From Clostridium acidisoli DSM 12555 (GTDB taxonomy: Bacteria > Bacillota > Clostridia > Clostridiales > Clostridiaceae), in contig NZ_FWXH01000003.1 in NCBI RefSeq assembly GCF_900176305.1, forward strand, positions 310,001 through 374,000: 64,000 nucleotides of DNA, written 5' to 3'. Below the pieces are notes generated by a model. The model was not told the DNA's origin, searched no databases, and was given only the letters and a program-made list of their open reading frames with translations. The translations under genes were made by a program, and so were the position numbers. How positions within the stretch are numbered: position 1 is the stretch's first letter; every line of letters begins with the position of its first letter. Shown piece after piece: positions 1-10,135 of this stretch.

Positions 1-63
1 ATCTTTGAATATTAGAAATATGTTTTGAAATCGTGTTAAATAGATATTAAATTTTAAAATAGG

Positions 64-795
64 TCATTTTGTTTTATTGAGTATTATCTTTTTATAACTA
101 AGCTTGCCTATAAGAAATAAAATAAAAAGTAAAATTACATATGAAACTCCAAGTAATATAAAAAGAGTTCGAGTTAAATAATCTACACTAAATCTTGAAT
201 TAATACCTAAGATTAAAAGGCTGGGTTGGCCTTTTAGACTTACAAGATTCATAAAAAAGTCTGTTGAAAGATGTAATCATATTGATATATATAACGATTT
301 TGTTTTTATATAAAGATATCCTAAGGCAATACCGCAAAGTAGAACAGAAGACAACTAATAAATGCCCGTATACCTACTACAATGAAACATTGTAAAAATT
401 AAGGAACTTATTAAAATTCCAAATGTTTTTCCTTTATATTTAGTCAAATAATTAAGTAAAATTCCTCTAAAAAAGACTTCCTCACAAACCCCTGCAAAAA
501 AGGCTCTAATAAACATGCTAATTATAAATGATAAGACTATTTTTGATTCATAAAATTTGAAGCCAGTACCTTCATAAAAACTAATATGCATTAAAACTGT
601 TGTTAGGTATATTAATATAGTACCTGTTAATCCTACACATACTCCTTTATATACATATTTTACACTGTGTTCATCATAACTAAGTTCTATTGAGTCTAAG
701 AATTGTCCTTTGGAATATTTTCTAATAACTAAATATTGGACAATTAAAATTGTAATTTCCAAAAGTACATTTCCTCTCATCATTATATATTTCAC
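64..795 (-). pseudogene. CPBP (CAAX-like) intramembrane protease, broken by two in-frame stops
   Basis: Read from a GTG at 795, one minus-strand frame carries about 243 codons of a CPBP-family membrane protease interrupted twice. The first 146 codons are open and contain the family's EExxxR motif (EE at 105-106, R at 110) and FxxxH motif (FTMFH, 134-138), plus hydrophobic segments. A TAG at 355-357 then stops the frame. The next 25 codons still look like the family (LCGIALGYLYIKTKS) until a TGA at 277-279, after which the frame is open to 64. No frame change is needed. Two nonsense changes, not a frameshift, therefore explain the break. The N-terminal fragment might still be made but lacks the second half of the membrane core. 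Sequencing error at both sites is the alternative. Confidence 0.75.
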
Positions 796-975
796 TTCAA
801 ATCCAATATGCTGATTAAATCCAAACTTTCATAATTCACTATTGCTTTTATTATCAACAATTTACAGGTGTGTATAAATCATTACCTAGCTGCATGCTAA
901 TTATAGCATTAATTGTAATATTATGTGCGAAATTAAAACAAAACAGACTCCATTCCTTTAAAGACTGTTATTATT

Positions 976-1046
976 TAATCTTTTTATATAGCTTTAGCTA
1001 TGATAAAATTCTTTAGTCCTTGCTTAGCAATTTCTTTGTATTACGG
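976..1046 (+). repeat. Dispersed intergenic repeat, copy 1
   Basis: This stretch aligns with 41031-41095. Both begin TAATCTTTTTAT, continue through a short TAGCT/AGCTA hairpin and TATGAT, and end near an AGCAATTT or TGCAATTT block. The first 40 or so bases match with only a few differences; the remainder is more divergent. Neither copy codes for protein. Identity of the repeat family is unknown. Confidence 0.6.
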
Positions 1047-1135
1047 TTTAAATTATGATATTTGTATATTAATAAAGAAAAGTCCTATAAATTTTAAAAA
1101 AATGTGTTATAATCAGTAATGGCAAAACATTATAC

Positions 1136-1165
1136 TTGAATTTATATCTATAATATATGTATAAT
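1136..1165 (+). promoter_or_regulatory. Probable SigA promoter of yicC
   Basis: TTGAAT at 1136-1141 and TATAAT at 1160-1165 are separated by 18 bases. An alternative extended -10 (TGTTATAAT, ending 1113) lies just upstream with a poor -35, so two start sites are possible. Confidence 0.55.
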
Positions 1166-1211
1166 AAAAAGTATAAATTTGTTGGCATCATATATGGAAG
1201 GATGATTTACT

Positions 1212-2093
1212 ATGATGAGTAGTATGACAGGATATGGTAGAGCATTTTGTGAATCTAAATCAAGAAACTTTACAGTTGAAATTAAAAGTGTAAATCATAG
1301 ATATCTAGATTTAAATATTAAAATGCCAAGGAGCTTATTAGCACTTGAAGATAGAATAAGAAAAGCTGTTCAAGGTAGTATAAGCAGAGGAAAGGTAGAT
1401 ATCTATATAACTCAGACAGTTTTAGAAACAGAAAATTCTAAAGCACTTTTTAATAAAAATTTGTGTGATAGTTATGTTAAATGTCTAAATGAAATAAGAG
1501 AACTATATAATATTAAAGATGATATTTCACTTTCTTTGATTTCAAAGTTTCCAGATGTGATAACTGTAGAAGAGAAAGATGAAGATGTTGAGGACATTTG
1601 GGAAGTGCTAAAGAAACCATTGAAAGAAGCTCTGGATACTCTTATATTAATGAGGAGGAGAGAAGGAGAATCACTTAAAGGTGATATTGAAAAAAAATGT
1701 ACTGATATTAAGGTTTTAGTTGATTCTATAGATGATAAATCAAGAAATTTAGTTGACAATTATAAAGTTAAACTAAATAATAGGATAAATGAGCTTATTT
1801 CAGACAAAAATTTAATTGATGAAAATAGAATTGCTATGGAAGTTGCAATATTTAGCGATAAGGCTTGTATTGATGAAGAAATTGTAAGACTAAGAAGCCA
1901 TATTTCACAGTTAAGCGAAAGTATAGAAATTTCAAAACCAGTAGGAAGAAAACTAGACTTCATTGTTCAGGAAATGAATAGGGAAGCAAACACAATTGCA
2001 TCTAAAGCAAGTGATGTAAACATAGTTCATCTAGTCTTAGATATAAAAAATGACATTGAAAAGATTAGAGAACAAATCCAAAATATAGAGTAA
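1212..2093 (+). CDS. yicC: YicC/YloC family endoribonuclease
   Basis: The 293-aa product matches the YicC/YloC family over its full usual length, starting [11 protein letters not shown] and ending with the conserved C-terminal region around [20 protein letters not shown]. Family members are endoribonucleases linked to RNA turnover and stationary phase. The gene heads the conserved yicC-remA-gmk-rpoZ-coaBC cluster. GGAAGGATG at 1196-1204 is the ribosome site. The start could be the ATG at 1212 or the next one at 1215. Confidence 0.93.
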   Translation: MMSSMTGYGRAFCESKSRNFTVEIKSVNHRYLDLNIKMPRSLLALEDRIRKAVQGSISRGKVDIYITQTVLETENSKALFNKNLCDSYVKCLNEIRELYNIKDDISLSLISKFPDVITVEEKDEDVEDIWEVLKKPLKEALDTLILMRRREGESLKGDIEKKCTDIKVLVDSIDDKSRNLVDNYKVKLNNRINELISDKNLIDENRIAMEVAIFSDKACIDEEIVRLRSHISQLSESIEISKPVGRKLDFIVQEMNREANTIASKASDVNIVHLVLDIKNDIEKIREQIQNIE

Positions 2094-2109
2094 TTTTAGG
2101 AGGAAAAAG

Positions 2110-2382
2110 ATGGGCATAAGGTTAATAAATATAGGATTTGGAAACATAGTTTCAGCTAATAGATTAGTTGCTATTGTTAGTCCAGAATCTGCACCTATTA
2201 AAAGAATAATACAAGAGGCACGTGATAGAGGTATGCTCATAGATGCAACATATGGAAGAAGAACTAGAGCTGTTATAATAACAGACAGTGATCATGTTAT
2301 ACTTTCCGCTGTTCAACCAGAAACTGTGGCAAATAGATTATCTTCTAAGGAAGAAGATAATATAGATGAGGTTGAAGAATAA
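2110..2382 (+). CDS. remA: RemA-like extracellular matrix regulator (DUF370)
   Basis: This 90-aa protein has the RemA/DUF370 hallmarks [20 protein letters not shown] and the basic YGRRTRAVI. In Bacillus, RemA is a DNA-binding activator of biofilm matrix and osmoprotection genes; its clostridial role is inferred only. A strong AGGAGG precedes the ATG by seven bases. The stop codon shares one base with the gmk start (TAATG), suggesting translational coupling. Confidence 0.9.
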   Translation: MGIRLINIGFGNIVSANRLVAIVSPESAPIKRIIQEARDRGMLIDATYGRRTRAVIITDSDHVILSAVQPETVANRLSSKEEDNIDEVEE

Positions 2383-3011
2383 TGAAGAATAAAGGTCTCT
2401 TAATAGTTTTATCAGGCCCATCAGGAGCTGGAAAAGGTACAATCTGCAAAGCATTATTAAATAGACAAAAGTTTTGGCTATCAGTTTCAGCTACTACAAG
2501 ACAGCCAAGAGCAGGAGAAATATCGGGCAAAAGCTACCATTACATAACTAGAGAACAATTTAAGAACAAGATAAAAAATGATGATTTTTTAGAATATGCA
2601 GAAGTTTATGGCAATTTTTATGGAACTCCAAAATCTGCTGCTATAGAAAAGATAGAAAATGGGGAAGATGTAATATTAGAGATAGATATTCAAGGTGCTT
2701 TGAAAGTAAAAGAAAACTATCCAGAGGGAGTATTTATTTTTATTTTACCGCCATCTATGGAAGAATTGAGGAATAGAATAATAGGAAGAGGAAGCGAAAC
2801 AGCTGAGTCTTTAGTAACAAGATTCAAATCTGCTTACCAAGAAGTTAATTACGTATCAAAATATAACTATGCGGTTATAAATGATACAGTTGAAGAAGCA
2901 GTGAGTAAAATTGAAAGCATAATATCTGCAGAAAGATGTAGAGTAGATAGAATGAAAGACAAAATATTAGATTCGAAGGAGGGTTTACTTCATGAACAAT
3001 TCTATGATTAA
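2382..3011 (+). CDS. gmk: Guanylate kinase
   Basis: The 209-aa product phosphorylates GMP to GDP using ATP in the cytoplasm. The P-loop GPSGAGKGT lies at about residues 11-19, followed by the GMP-binding TTRQPRAGE and YHYITREQF segments and the lid motif RIIGRGSE. Length is normal for the family. It overlaps the remA stop by one base, and its last 20 bases overlap the start of rpoZ, so the three are probably co-transcribed and coupled. Confidence 0.97.
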   Translation: MKNKGLLIVLSGPSGAGKGTICKALLNRQKFWLSVSATTRQPRAGEISGKSYHYITREQFKNKIKNDDFLEYAEVYGNFYGTPKSAAIEKIENGEDVILEIDIQGALKVKENYPEGVFIFILPPSMEELRNRIIGRGSETAESLVTRFKSAYQEVNYVSKYNYAVINDTVEEAVSKIESIISAERCRVDRMKDKILDSKEGLLHEQFYD

Positions 3012-3216
3012 TCCATCAGTAGTAGACTTAGTTAAAAAAGCAGGAGACAGATATTCAGTAGTTGTTATTACAGCTAAGAGAGCTAGACAAATAATTTCAG
3101 GTTCAAGACCACTTATAGATAGTGACGTAACAAAACCACTTACAATAGCAATTAACGAACTTGATCAAGATCAATTTAAGTTTGAATTTGAAGATACAGA
3201 GGAAGGAATAAAATAA
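2992..3216 (+). CDS. rpoZ: RNA polymerase omega subunit
   Basis: The 74-aa protein resembles bacterial omega, with the conserved ITAKRARQI segment that helps fold the beta-prime subunit. The ATG at 2992 sits a good distance after GGAGGG (2979-2984) and is preferred over a second ATG at 3004, although this makes the gene overlap gmk by 20 bases. It is followed almost at once by coaBC. Confidence 0.92.
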   Translation: MNNSMINPSVVDLVKKAGDRYSVVVITAKRARQIISGSRPLIDSDVTKPLTIAINELDQDQFKFEFEDTEEGIK

Positions 3217-3217
3217 A

Positions 3218-4405
3218 ATGTCATCAAAAACAGTTGTTTTAGGTGTTTGTGGCGGTATTGCTGCTTATAAGGCATTAGATGTAGTTAGTCGTCTTAAGAA
3301 AAAAAATTTTGACGTACATGTAATAATGACTGAATCTGCATGCGAATTTGTAACGCCACTTAGTTTTCAAAGCTTAAGTCAAAATATGGTTATTAAAGAC
3401 ATGTTTGATGAACCAAAGGCATGGGAAATTCAGCATATTTCATTAGCTAAAAAAGCAGATTTGATGCTTATTGTTCCAGCTACTGCAAATGTAATTGGTA
3501 AAGTGGCTAATGGTATAGCTGATGATATGCTTTCTACAACTATAATGGCGACAAAGGCTCCAGTGGTTTTTTCACCGGCAATGAATACAAACATGTACAA
3601 AAATCCAATTGTGCAAGCTAACATAGAGAAGCTTAAAGGATTTGGATATACATTTATTAATCCTGACAGTGGAAGACTTGCATGTGGAGACAATGGCGAA
3701 GGAAAGCTACCAGATACTTCATATATAGCTGAATATGTAACTAGCATGCTTTATGATATAAAAGATCTGAAAGGTAAAAAAGTTCTTGTAACAGCAGGAC
3801 CAACAGTTGCACCAGTGGATCCAGTAAGGTTCATAGGTAACAACTCTTCAGGTAAAATGGGCTATGCTATTGCAGAAGAGGCAAGAGACAGGGGAGCAGA
3901 AGTAACACTTATATCTGGACCTTGTGAGTTAAAAGCGCCATTTGGTCTTAACATTGTTAATGTAAATACTACTGAAGAAATGTATAATTCTGTTTTAGAA
4001 CATTTTGATGATAGTAATATTGTAATAAAAGCTGCGGCTGTTGCAGATTATAAACCTAAAGTTTATTCTGAAAAAAAGATTAAGAAATCAGAAGATGATT
4101 TGACAATTGAATTTGAAAGAAGCAGAGATATTCTTAAAACTCTTGGTGAGAAAAAAACAAATCAAATTTTAGTTGGATTTGCTGCTGAAAGTAATGATTT
4201 AATTGAAAATGCTACAAAGAAAATAAAGAAAAAAAATTTAGATTATATAGTTGCTAACGATATTACGCAAAAGGATACAGGATTTTCAAGTGATGATAAT
4301 TTAGTTACCATTTTAAGTAAGTATGGTGATTCATATACATTGGATAAGATGCCGAAAAAATTGGTAGCTAGAGAATTATTTAATTTACTATGCAAAAAGC
4401 GCTAA
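3218..4405 (+). CDS. coaBC: Bifunctional phosphopantothenoylcysteine decarboxylase / synthetase
   Basis: The 395-aa fusion carries two steps of coenzyme A synthesis. The N-terminal flavoprotein decarboxylase (about 1-180) has GGIAAYKAL, PAMNTNM and the catalytic-loop ACGDNGEG. The C-terminal CoaB ligase (about 186-395) has VTAGPTVAPVDPVR and a later KAAAVADY segment. It starts one base after the rpoZ stop, and an intrinsic terminator includes its stop codon. The later-step gene coaD lies at 21644. Confidence 0.96.
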   Translation: MSSKTVVLGVCGGIAAYKALDVVSRLKKKNFDVHVIMTESACEFVTPLSFQSLSQNMVIKDMFDEPKAWEIQHISLAKKADLMLIVPATANVIGKVANGIADDMLSTTIMATKAPVVFSPAMNTNMYKNPIVQANIEKLKGFGYTFINPDSGRLACGDNGEGKLPDTSYIAEYVTSMLYDIKDLKGKKVLVTAGPTVAPVDPVRFIGNNSSGKMGYAIAEEARDRGAEVTLISGPCELKAPFGLNIVNVNTTEEMYNSVLEHFDDSNIVIKAAAVADYKPKVYSEKKIKKSEDDLTIEFERSRDILKTLGEKKTNQILVGFAAESNDLIENATKKIKKKNLDYIVANDITQKDTGFSSDDNLVTILSKYGDSYTLDKMPKKLVARELFNLLCKKR

Positions 4406-4420
4406 ATGCGCTTTTTTGTT
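4394..4420 (+). terminator. Intrinsic terminator of the yicC-coaBC cluster
   Basis: AAAAAGCGC pairs with GCGCTTTTT across a TAAAT loop that contains the coaBC stop codon, followed by T residues. Confidence 0.8.
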
Positions 4421-4456
4421 TCTATAAGGCATTTTGCTATGTAAAAGGGTGATTTA

Positions 4457-6658
4457 GTGTTTAAGTATGCAGGAGTTATTATTAATAATGAATCTTCAAA
4501 GGTAGATAAGGCATTTACTTATGAAATTCCAGAATCTATGAGAGCTTGTATAAAAGTAGGATTAAGGGTTAAAGTTCCATTTGGTATGGGGAATAGGATA
4601 ATAGATGGATTTATAGTTGAGTTATTTGATAGGTGTGAGAACATAAGTAGGCTTAAAAAAATTTCACAAATATGCGATGATTTTACAATAATAAGAGAGC
4701 AGGATATTAAACTTATAAATATAATGCGTGAGAAATATATGTGTACTTACCTTGACTGTATTAAATTAATAATGCCCACAGGTATAACAAGAGGTATGAA
4801 ACATAAAATGAACAAGGTTCTTTCAATAAAAAATAAATTGACAGATAAATATGATAAAGAACCTTATAAAGATATATTTAACATTGTACAGGACAATGAT
4901 TGTAAATATACAAAAAATGAGATAAGTAAAAAATTTAATATTTCTGTTTCTTCTATAAACACTTTAGTAAAACATGAATTTTTGGATTACAATGTAAAAG
5001 TAGTAGATAGATACAATGAGAGAATTTATGAGAGCTATGGAGAAAAAAAGCTTAATGCTTATCAAACTGAAGCGGTAAATAGAATAATGGAAGAAAAAAC
5101 ACACAAATTTCTTATTCATGGTGTTACTGGTAGTGGAAAAACAGAAATATACATGAATTTAGTTAGTAAGATTATAAATAAAGGTGAAGAAGCCATTGTA
5201 CTTGTGCCAGAAATAGCACTTACACCCCAGATGCTTGAGAGGTTTAAAGGCAGATTTGGTAAAGAAATAGCGGTTTTCCATAGTAGGCTTTCAGATGGTG
5301 AAAGGTATGATGAGTGGCTAAGAGTAAAGTCTGGCAAGGTTAAGGTTGCAGTAGGTGCAAGATCGGCATTGTTTTTGCCATTTAAAAATTTAGGGATTAT
5401 TATTATAGATGAAGAACATGAACTTAGTTATAAGTCTGATGTAACCCCAAAATATAATGCAATAGATGTGGCTATAATAAAAAGTGAAATTGAAAACTGC
5501 AAATTGGTGTTGGGATCGGCAACACCTTCTATAGAAACTTATTATAGATGTAAAAATGGTGATATTGAACTTATAGAAATAAACAATAGGGCAGACGGAG
5601 CAAAACTTCCTACTGTAAATATTGTAGACATGAGAGAAGAACTTATCAATAATAATAAATCTATGTTTAGTAGAGAATTAAAAGAAAATATAAGTATTGC
5701 TTTAGAGAGAAAAGAACAGATAATACTGTTTATAAACAGAAGAGGTCATTCAACTTTTGTATCCTGCCGCAAATGTGGCTATGTTTTTAGATGTGAACAT
5801 TGTGATATAGCGTTAACTTACCATAGTGAAAGCAAAAAACTTATTTGCCATTATTGTGGAGAAATAAGAAATTTGCCATCCTCTTGCCCGCAATGTAAAA
5901 GTCATTATGTAAAATACTTTGGAGTAGGAACTGAAAAGATAGAAGCAGAAGTGTGGAAACAATTTCCAAATGCAAAAACTCTAAGAATGGATTATGATAC
6001 TACTAGAGCAAAAAATTCTTATGAACATATTTACAACATCTTTAAGAATGGAGAAGCAGACATCTTGATAGGAACACAAATGGTTGCGAAAGGATTAGAC
6101 TTTAAAAATGTAACTTTAGTTGGAGTTATAGCAGCTGATTTATCCCTAAATCTTCCAGACTATCGAGCTAACGAAAGAACTTTTCAACTAATAAATCAAG
6201 TTTCTGGTAGGGCTGGCAGGGGAAGCAAGGAAGGTAAAGTAATTGTTCAAACGTATAGCCCAACTAGTAGTGCTATAATAGCAGCCGCTAAAAATGATTA
6301 TTTAGGTTTTTATAAAGAAGAAGTACAGATGAGAGACTTAATGGACTATCCGCCATTTAAAAAGATATTATTAATAAATTTAAGTAGTAAATACGAAAAT
6401 TTATTAATAAAAAATATACAAAATATTGGCGTAATATTAAAAAATATATTACAAAAATATAGTAATATTAAAATATTGGGTCCTTGCCCTTGTTCAATTT
6501 CAAAAATAAAGGAAATGTATAGATGGCAAATTATAATAAAAGGAAATTTTGATTATAAATTTTCATGTAATATAAAAAAAGTAGTTTATGATAGCATAAA
6601 AACTGATTATAATAATATAAGAGTAAGTATGGATGTAAATCCAACTAGTTTGTTATAG
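4457..6658 (+). CDS. priA: Primosomal replication restart helicase PriA
   Basis: The 733-aa protein is a 3'-5' superfamily 2 helicase that reloads the replisome at stalled forks. It shows the Walker A motif GVTGSGKTE near residue 222, the DEEH box, and the paired zinc-binding cysteines CRKCGY...CEHCD and CHYCG...CPQC that distinguish PriA. Helicase motifs [11 protein letters not shown] and QVSGRAGRG follow. The start is a GTG at 4457, after AAAAGGGTGAT. It begins about 50 bases after the coaBC terminator and is followed by def. Confidence 0.95.
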   Translation: MFKYAGVIINNESSKVDKAFTYEIPESMRACIKVGLRVKVPFGMGNRIIDGFIVELFDRCENISRLKKISQICDDFTIIREQDIKLINIMREKYMCTYLDCIKLIMPTGITRGMKHKMNKVLSIKNKLTDKYDKEPYKDIFNIVQDNDCKYTKNEISKKFNISVSSINTLVKHEFLDYNVKVVDRYNERIYESYGEKKLNAYQTEAVNRIMEEKTHKFLIHGVTGSGKTEIYMNLVSKIINKGEEAIVLVPEIALTPQMLERFKGRFGKEIAVFHSRLSDGERYDEWLRVKSGKVKVAVGARSALFLPFKNLGIIIIDEEHELSYKSDVTPKYNAIDVAIIKSEIENCKLVLGSATPSIETYYRCKNGDIELIEINNRADGAKLPTVNIVDMREELINNNKSMFSRELKENISIALERKEQIILFINRRGHSTFVSCRKCGYVFRCEHCDIALTYHSESKKLICHYCGEIRNLPSSCPQCKSHYVKYFGVGTEKIEAEVWKQFPNAKTLRMDYDTTRAKNSYEHIYNIFKNGEADILIGTQMVAKGLDFKNVTLVGVIAADLSLNLPDYRANERTFQLINQVSGRAGRGSKEGKVIVQTYSPTSSAIIAAAKNDYLGFYKEEVQMRDLMDYPPFKKILLINLSSKYENLLIKNIQNIGVILKNILQKYSNIKILGPCPCSISKIKEMYRWQIIIKGNFDYKFSCNIKKVVYDSIKTDYNNIRVSMDVNPTSLL

Positions 6659-6687
6659 ATTTACAATTAATAGGAGGTAATTTTGAA

Positions 6688-7137
6688 ATGGCATTAAGAA
6701 ATATAAGAACTTTAGGTGACGATATACTAAGGAAAAAAAGTAAGAAGATAGAGGTTATAAATCAAAGAATTTTAACTTTAATAGAAGATATGAAAGAAAC
6801 TATGTATGAAGCTCACGGAGTTGGACTTGCTGCACCACAGGTTGGTATATTAAAGAGGTTAGTAGTAATAGATGTGGGTGAAGGTCCAATAGTTTTAATA
6901 AATCCTGAAATACTTGAAACAAGTGGCTCACAATTAGATGAGGAAGGTTGCCTAAGCATTCCAGGTAGGGAAGAGGAGGTTGAAAGACCAAATTACGTTA
7001 AGGCAAAGGCATTAAATGAAAAAGGCGAGGAAATAATAATTGAGGGTGAAGAGCTACTTGCACGAGCTATGTGCCATGAAATAGATCATCTTGACGGAGT
7101 TTTATTTATAGATAAGTCAAAAAAGGGAGCTGAATAA
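6688..7137 (+). CDS. def: Peptide deformylase
   Basis: This 149-aa metalloenzyme removes the formyl group from the N-terminal methionine of new proteins. All three active-site motifs are visible: [17 protein letters not shown] (metal-binding Cys) and HEIDH (two metal-binding His and the catalytic Glu). AGGAGG precedes the ATG. fmt, which makes the formylated initiator that Def later trims, follows after four bases. Confidence 0.97.
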   Translation: MALRNIRTLGDDILRKKSKKIEVINQRILTLIEDMKETMYEAHGVGLAAPQVGILKRLVVIDVGEGPIVLINPEILETSGSQLDEEGCLSIPGREEEVERPNYVKAKALNEKGEEIIIEGEELLARAMCHEIDHLDGVLFIDKSKKGAE

Positions 7138-7141
7138 GAAT

Positions 7142-8077
7142 TTGAATATAGTATTTATGGGTACTCCAGATTTTTCAGTACCAGCTTTAAAAAGTATGAT
7201 AGAGAATTATAATGTTCAGGCTGTTTTCACTCAGCCTGACAGACCAAAGGGCAGGGGAAAAAAATTAGCATTTTCTGCGGTGAAAGAAGTTGCAATAGAA
7301 AATAATATACCAGTTTATCAACCAAATAAAATAAAAAATGAAACTAGAATGATAGAAAAACTTAAGGAATTAGAACCTGATTTTATAATAGTTGTTGCAT
7401 ATGGACAAATTTTATCAAAAGAAATATTAGACATTCCCAAATATGCATGTGTAAATCTTCATGCTTCACTTTTACCCAAATTAAGAGGTTCTGCACCAAT
7501 AAACTGGGCTATAATAAATGGTGAAATTGTATCAGGAAACACAACTATGATTATGGATGTTGGAATTGATACAGGAGATATGCTTTTAAAACAAGAATTT
7601 AAAATAACAGAGGATATGACGGCAGGAGATCTTCATGACATACTTATGAATAGCGGAGCAAAACTTCTTGTAGAAACTATAAATAAATATTCTAAGGGAC
7701 AAATAGTTCCTGAAAAACAAAATGGTGATTTGTCAAATTATGCGCCAATGTTAAACAAGGAAACTGGAAAAATAGTTTGGAACAAAAGCAGTAAAGAAAT
7801 AGAAAATTTAATAAAAGGCTTAAATCCACATCCTTTAGCATATACAACCTATAAAAATGATACAATGAAAATACACAAAGCAAAAGCTATTAGTGTAGAA
7901 GCAAAAAGAACTCCAGGAACAGTGTTAAAAGTGGATAAAGAGGGAATACTAGTTGCGTGTGGTCATGGTAATCTTCTAATAAAAGAGATTCAATTTCCAG
8001 GTAAAAAAGCTATGAAAGTTGAAGATTATCTAAGAGGAAACAGTATAGAGTTAGAAACAATACTTGGATTAGATTAA
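7142..8077 (+). CDS. fmt: Methionyl-tRNA formyltransferase
   Basis: The 311-aa enzyme transfers a formyl group from 10-formyl-tetrahydrofolate to Met-tRNA(fMet). The N-terminal MGTPDFSVPAL, catalytic-site LHASLLPKLRGSAPINWAI and DVGIDTGDML motifs are intact, and the C-terminal OB-like domain is present. The start is a TTG at 7142 giving MNIVFMGTPDF, the usual family N-terminus. It is coupled closely to def. Confidence 0.95.
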   Translation: MNIVFMGTPDFSVPALKSMIENYNVQAVFTQPDRPKGRGKKLAFSAVKEVAIENNIPVYQPNKIKNETRMIEKLKELEPDFIIVVAYGQILSKEILDIPKYACVNLHASLLPKLRGSAPINWAIINGEIVSGNTTMIMDVGIDTGDMLLKQEFKITEDMTAGDLHDILMNSGAKLLVETINKYSKGQIVPEKQNGDLSNYAPMLNKETGKIVWNKSSKEIENLIKGLNPHPLAYTTYKNDTMKIHKAKAISVEAKRTPGTVLKVDKEGILVACGHGNLLIKEIQFPGKKAMKVEDYLRGNSIELETILGLD

Positions 8078-8100
8078 AATAATAAAAGGATGGTGTTAGA

Positions 8101-8775
8101 ATGTTTTTTGATAGATCCTTTGTTTTGTTAATTCCAGCTATAATTATATCATTTTGGGCACAGAGTAAGATAAGCAGTACCTTTGATAAATATTCTAGAA
8201 TTAGAAATACAAAGGGTTATACAGGTGCTGATGTTGCAAGAATAATTCTAGATGCAAATGGTTTGAATTATGTTCCAATAGAAGTGATTCCTGGAAAGCT
8301 AACTGATCATTATGATCCAAGAAACAAGGTAATGAGGTTATCGCCAGATGTTTTTCATAGTAATTCAGTTGCAGCCATAGGTGTTGCAGCACATGAGTCA
8401 GGTCATGCAATTCAACATAAAGAACACTATTCTCCTCTAGAAATTAGGAACTTTATTGTTCCTGCTGTAAATTTTAGTTCTAATGCTTCATGGATAATAT
8501 TAATACTGGGTATGTTTTTAGGCAGTCCTTATATTATTAGATTTGGGATAATTTTATTTGTTGCTGTTGTGATTTTTCAGCTCATAACTTTGCCAGTAGA
8601 ATTTGATGCATCAAAAAGAGCTATAAGAATTTTAGAAAATAGAAATATATTATATGCTGAGGAACTTAAAGGAGCTAAAGAAGTTTTAGATGCAGCAGCA
8701 ATGACGTATGTAGCAGCGGCATTAATGGCAATTTCCCAGCTGATAAGATTAATTGGTATAAGTAGAAGAGAATAA
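8101..8775 (+). CDS. YugP-like zinc-dependent membrane metalloprotease
   Basis: The 224-aa protein has an N-terminal hydrophobic helix, the zinc protease motif HESGH near residue 98, and two further membrane segments around 120-165. This matches the YugP/putative neutral zinc metallopeptidase family. Substrate and function are not established. It lies in the same run between fmt and rsmB, with GGATGG as ribosome site. Confidence 0.85.
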   Translation: MFFDRSFVLLIPAIIISFWAQSKISSTFDKYSRIRNTKGYTGADVARIILDANGLNYVPIEVIPGKLTDHYDPRNKVMRLSPDVFHSNSVAAIGVAAHESGHAIQHKEHYSPLEIRNFIVPAVNFSSNASWIILILGMFLGSPYIIRFGIILFVAVVIFQLITLPVEFDASKRAIRILENRNILYAEELKGAKEVLDAAAMTYVAAALMAISQLIRLIGISRRE

Positions 8776-8796
8776 AATCGAAATTGAGGTAAGTTA

Positions 8797-10134
8797 ATGA
8801 AAAAAAGTAGAGAAATAGCTTTAACGGTATTAGATGGGGTTACTGGTGGTAAAGAGGCATATTCAAATATATTATTAAATAGGTGCATAAGCGAATCTAA
8901 TTTAAATGAAAAAGACAGAGGACTTGTAACAGAAATAGTTTATGGAACTTTAAAGTATAAATATACTATTGATAAGATATTGGCATATTTTATAAAAAAA
9001 GATTTTAAAAAATTAGACCTTTCAGTACTTAATATGATTAGAATTTCTATATATCAAATAAAATATTTAGATAAGATACCTGAATTTGCAGCAGTAAATG
9101 AAGCTGTAGATATAATAAAAAAATCAAACGGGGTTGGTGCTTCAAAATTTGTAAATGGTGTTCTAAGAAATTATTTGAGAAATAAGGATGTTAATTTTGT
9201 TAAAGACAATGAAATGGAAAAACTTTGTTTTGAATATTCTTTTGAGCCATGGATGTCAAAACTTTTCATAAAGCAATATGGAAAAGAAAGAGCAATTGAT
9301 ATTATGAGGGGAAGTAATGAAGTTCCATCAATATCTTTTAGGACTAATGTAATTAGGACGAATACAGAACAGGTTCTAAAAAAACTTAAAGAAGCCGAAT
9401 TTATGGCTGAAAAAGGATATATTGCTAGTGAGGCTGTTACTATAATAAAAGGTAAAAACATTGAGGACAATAAGTTGTTTAATGAAGGTTACATAACTGT
9501 GCAGGATGAAAGTGCAATGCTTGTAGCATCTTCCATGGAACTTGAAGAAGATATGAAAGTTTTTGATATGTGTAGCGCACCAGGTGGAAAAACAACACAC
9601 ATTTCTGAAATAATGAATAATACAGGCGAAGTTAAAGCTTTTGACATTCATAGAAACAAACTAAAACTTATAGAAAATAGTGCTAAAAGGATTGGGTTAA
9701 GCAATATAACTCTAACTGAGCTTGATAGTAGTAATTTTAAAGAAGAATACGAGGAAACAGCAGATAGAGTATTAATAGATGTACCATGCTCAGGTCTTGG
9801 AATAATAAGAAAGAAACCAGAAATTAAATGGAATAAAACTTCAAAAGATTTAAGAAGTTTAATTAATATTCAGAAAAAAATAATGGAAGCTGCATGCAGA
9901 TATGTTAAAGTAAATGGTATTTTAATGTATTCAACTTGTACCCTTAATAAAGAAGAAAATGAAGAAAATATAAAGTGGTTTTTAAGTACGCATAAGGAAT
10001 TTATAGTCGAAACATTATGTTTTGATGAAAAAGATAATATAATGTATAATGAAAATGGATCCGTTACAATATTACCTAATAAGTATATGGATGGATTTTT
10101 TATATGTAAGCTTAGAAAACTTGGTAGGTGTTAA
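8797..10134 (+). CDS. rsmB: 16S rRNA m5C methyltransferase RsmB (Sun)
   Basis: The 445-aa protein joins an N-terminal NusB-like RNA-binding domain (about 1-140) to a SAM-dependent methyltransferase. [14 protein letters not shown] is the SAM-binding motif, DVPCSGLG holds one catalytic-region cysteine and [13 protein letters not shown] the other. It methylates a cytosine in 16S rRNA (C967 in E. coli). rlmN begins two bases after its stop. Confidence 0.95.
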   Translation: MKKSREIALTVLDGVTGGKEAYSNILLNRCISESNLNEKDRGLVTEIVYGTLKYKYTIDKILAYFIKKDFKKLDLSVLNMIRISIYQIKYLDKIPEFAAVNEAVDIIKKSNGVGASKFVNGVLRNYLRNKDVNFVKDNEMEKLCFEYSFEPWMSKLFIKQYGKERAIDIMRGSNEVPSISFRTNVIRTNTEQVLKKLKEAEFMAEKGYIASEAVTIIKGKNIEDNKLFNEGYITVQDESAMLVASSMELEEDMKVFDMCSAPGGKTTHISEIMNNTGEVKAFDIHRNKLKLIENSAKRIGLSNITLTELDSSNFKEEYEETADRVLIDVPCSGLGIIRKKPEIKWNKTSKDLRSLINIQKKIMEAACRYVKVNGILMYSTCTLNKEENEENIKWFLSTHKEFIVETLCFDEKDNIMYNENGSVTILPNKYMDGFFICKLRKLGRC

Positions 10135-10135
10135 T

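Larger units (their letters stand above)
796..1211. other. Non-coding stretch between the broken protease gene and yicC
   Basis: No convincing gene is present in about 416 AT-rich bases. It holds a small hairpin at 894-909 (ATGCTA, loop ATTA, TAGCAT), one copy of a dispersed repeat at 976-1046, and promoter-like sequences for yicC near 1105-1165. No clear terminator was found. Confidence 0.6.

Noticed and set aside
10049-10135. Longer N-terminus for rlmN
   Set aside because: It would overlap rsmB by 86 bases and add residues unlike the family; GTG 10136 gives the normal length.
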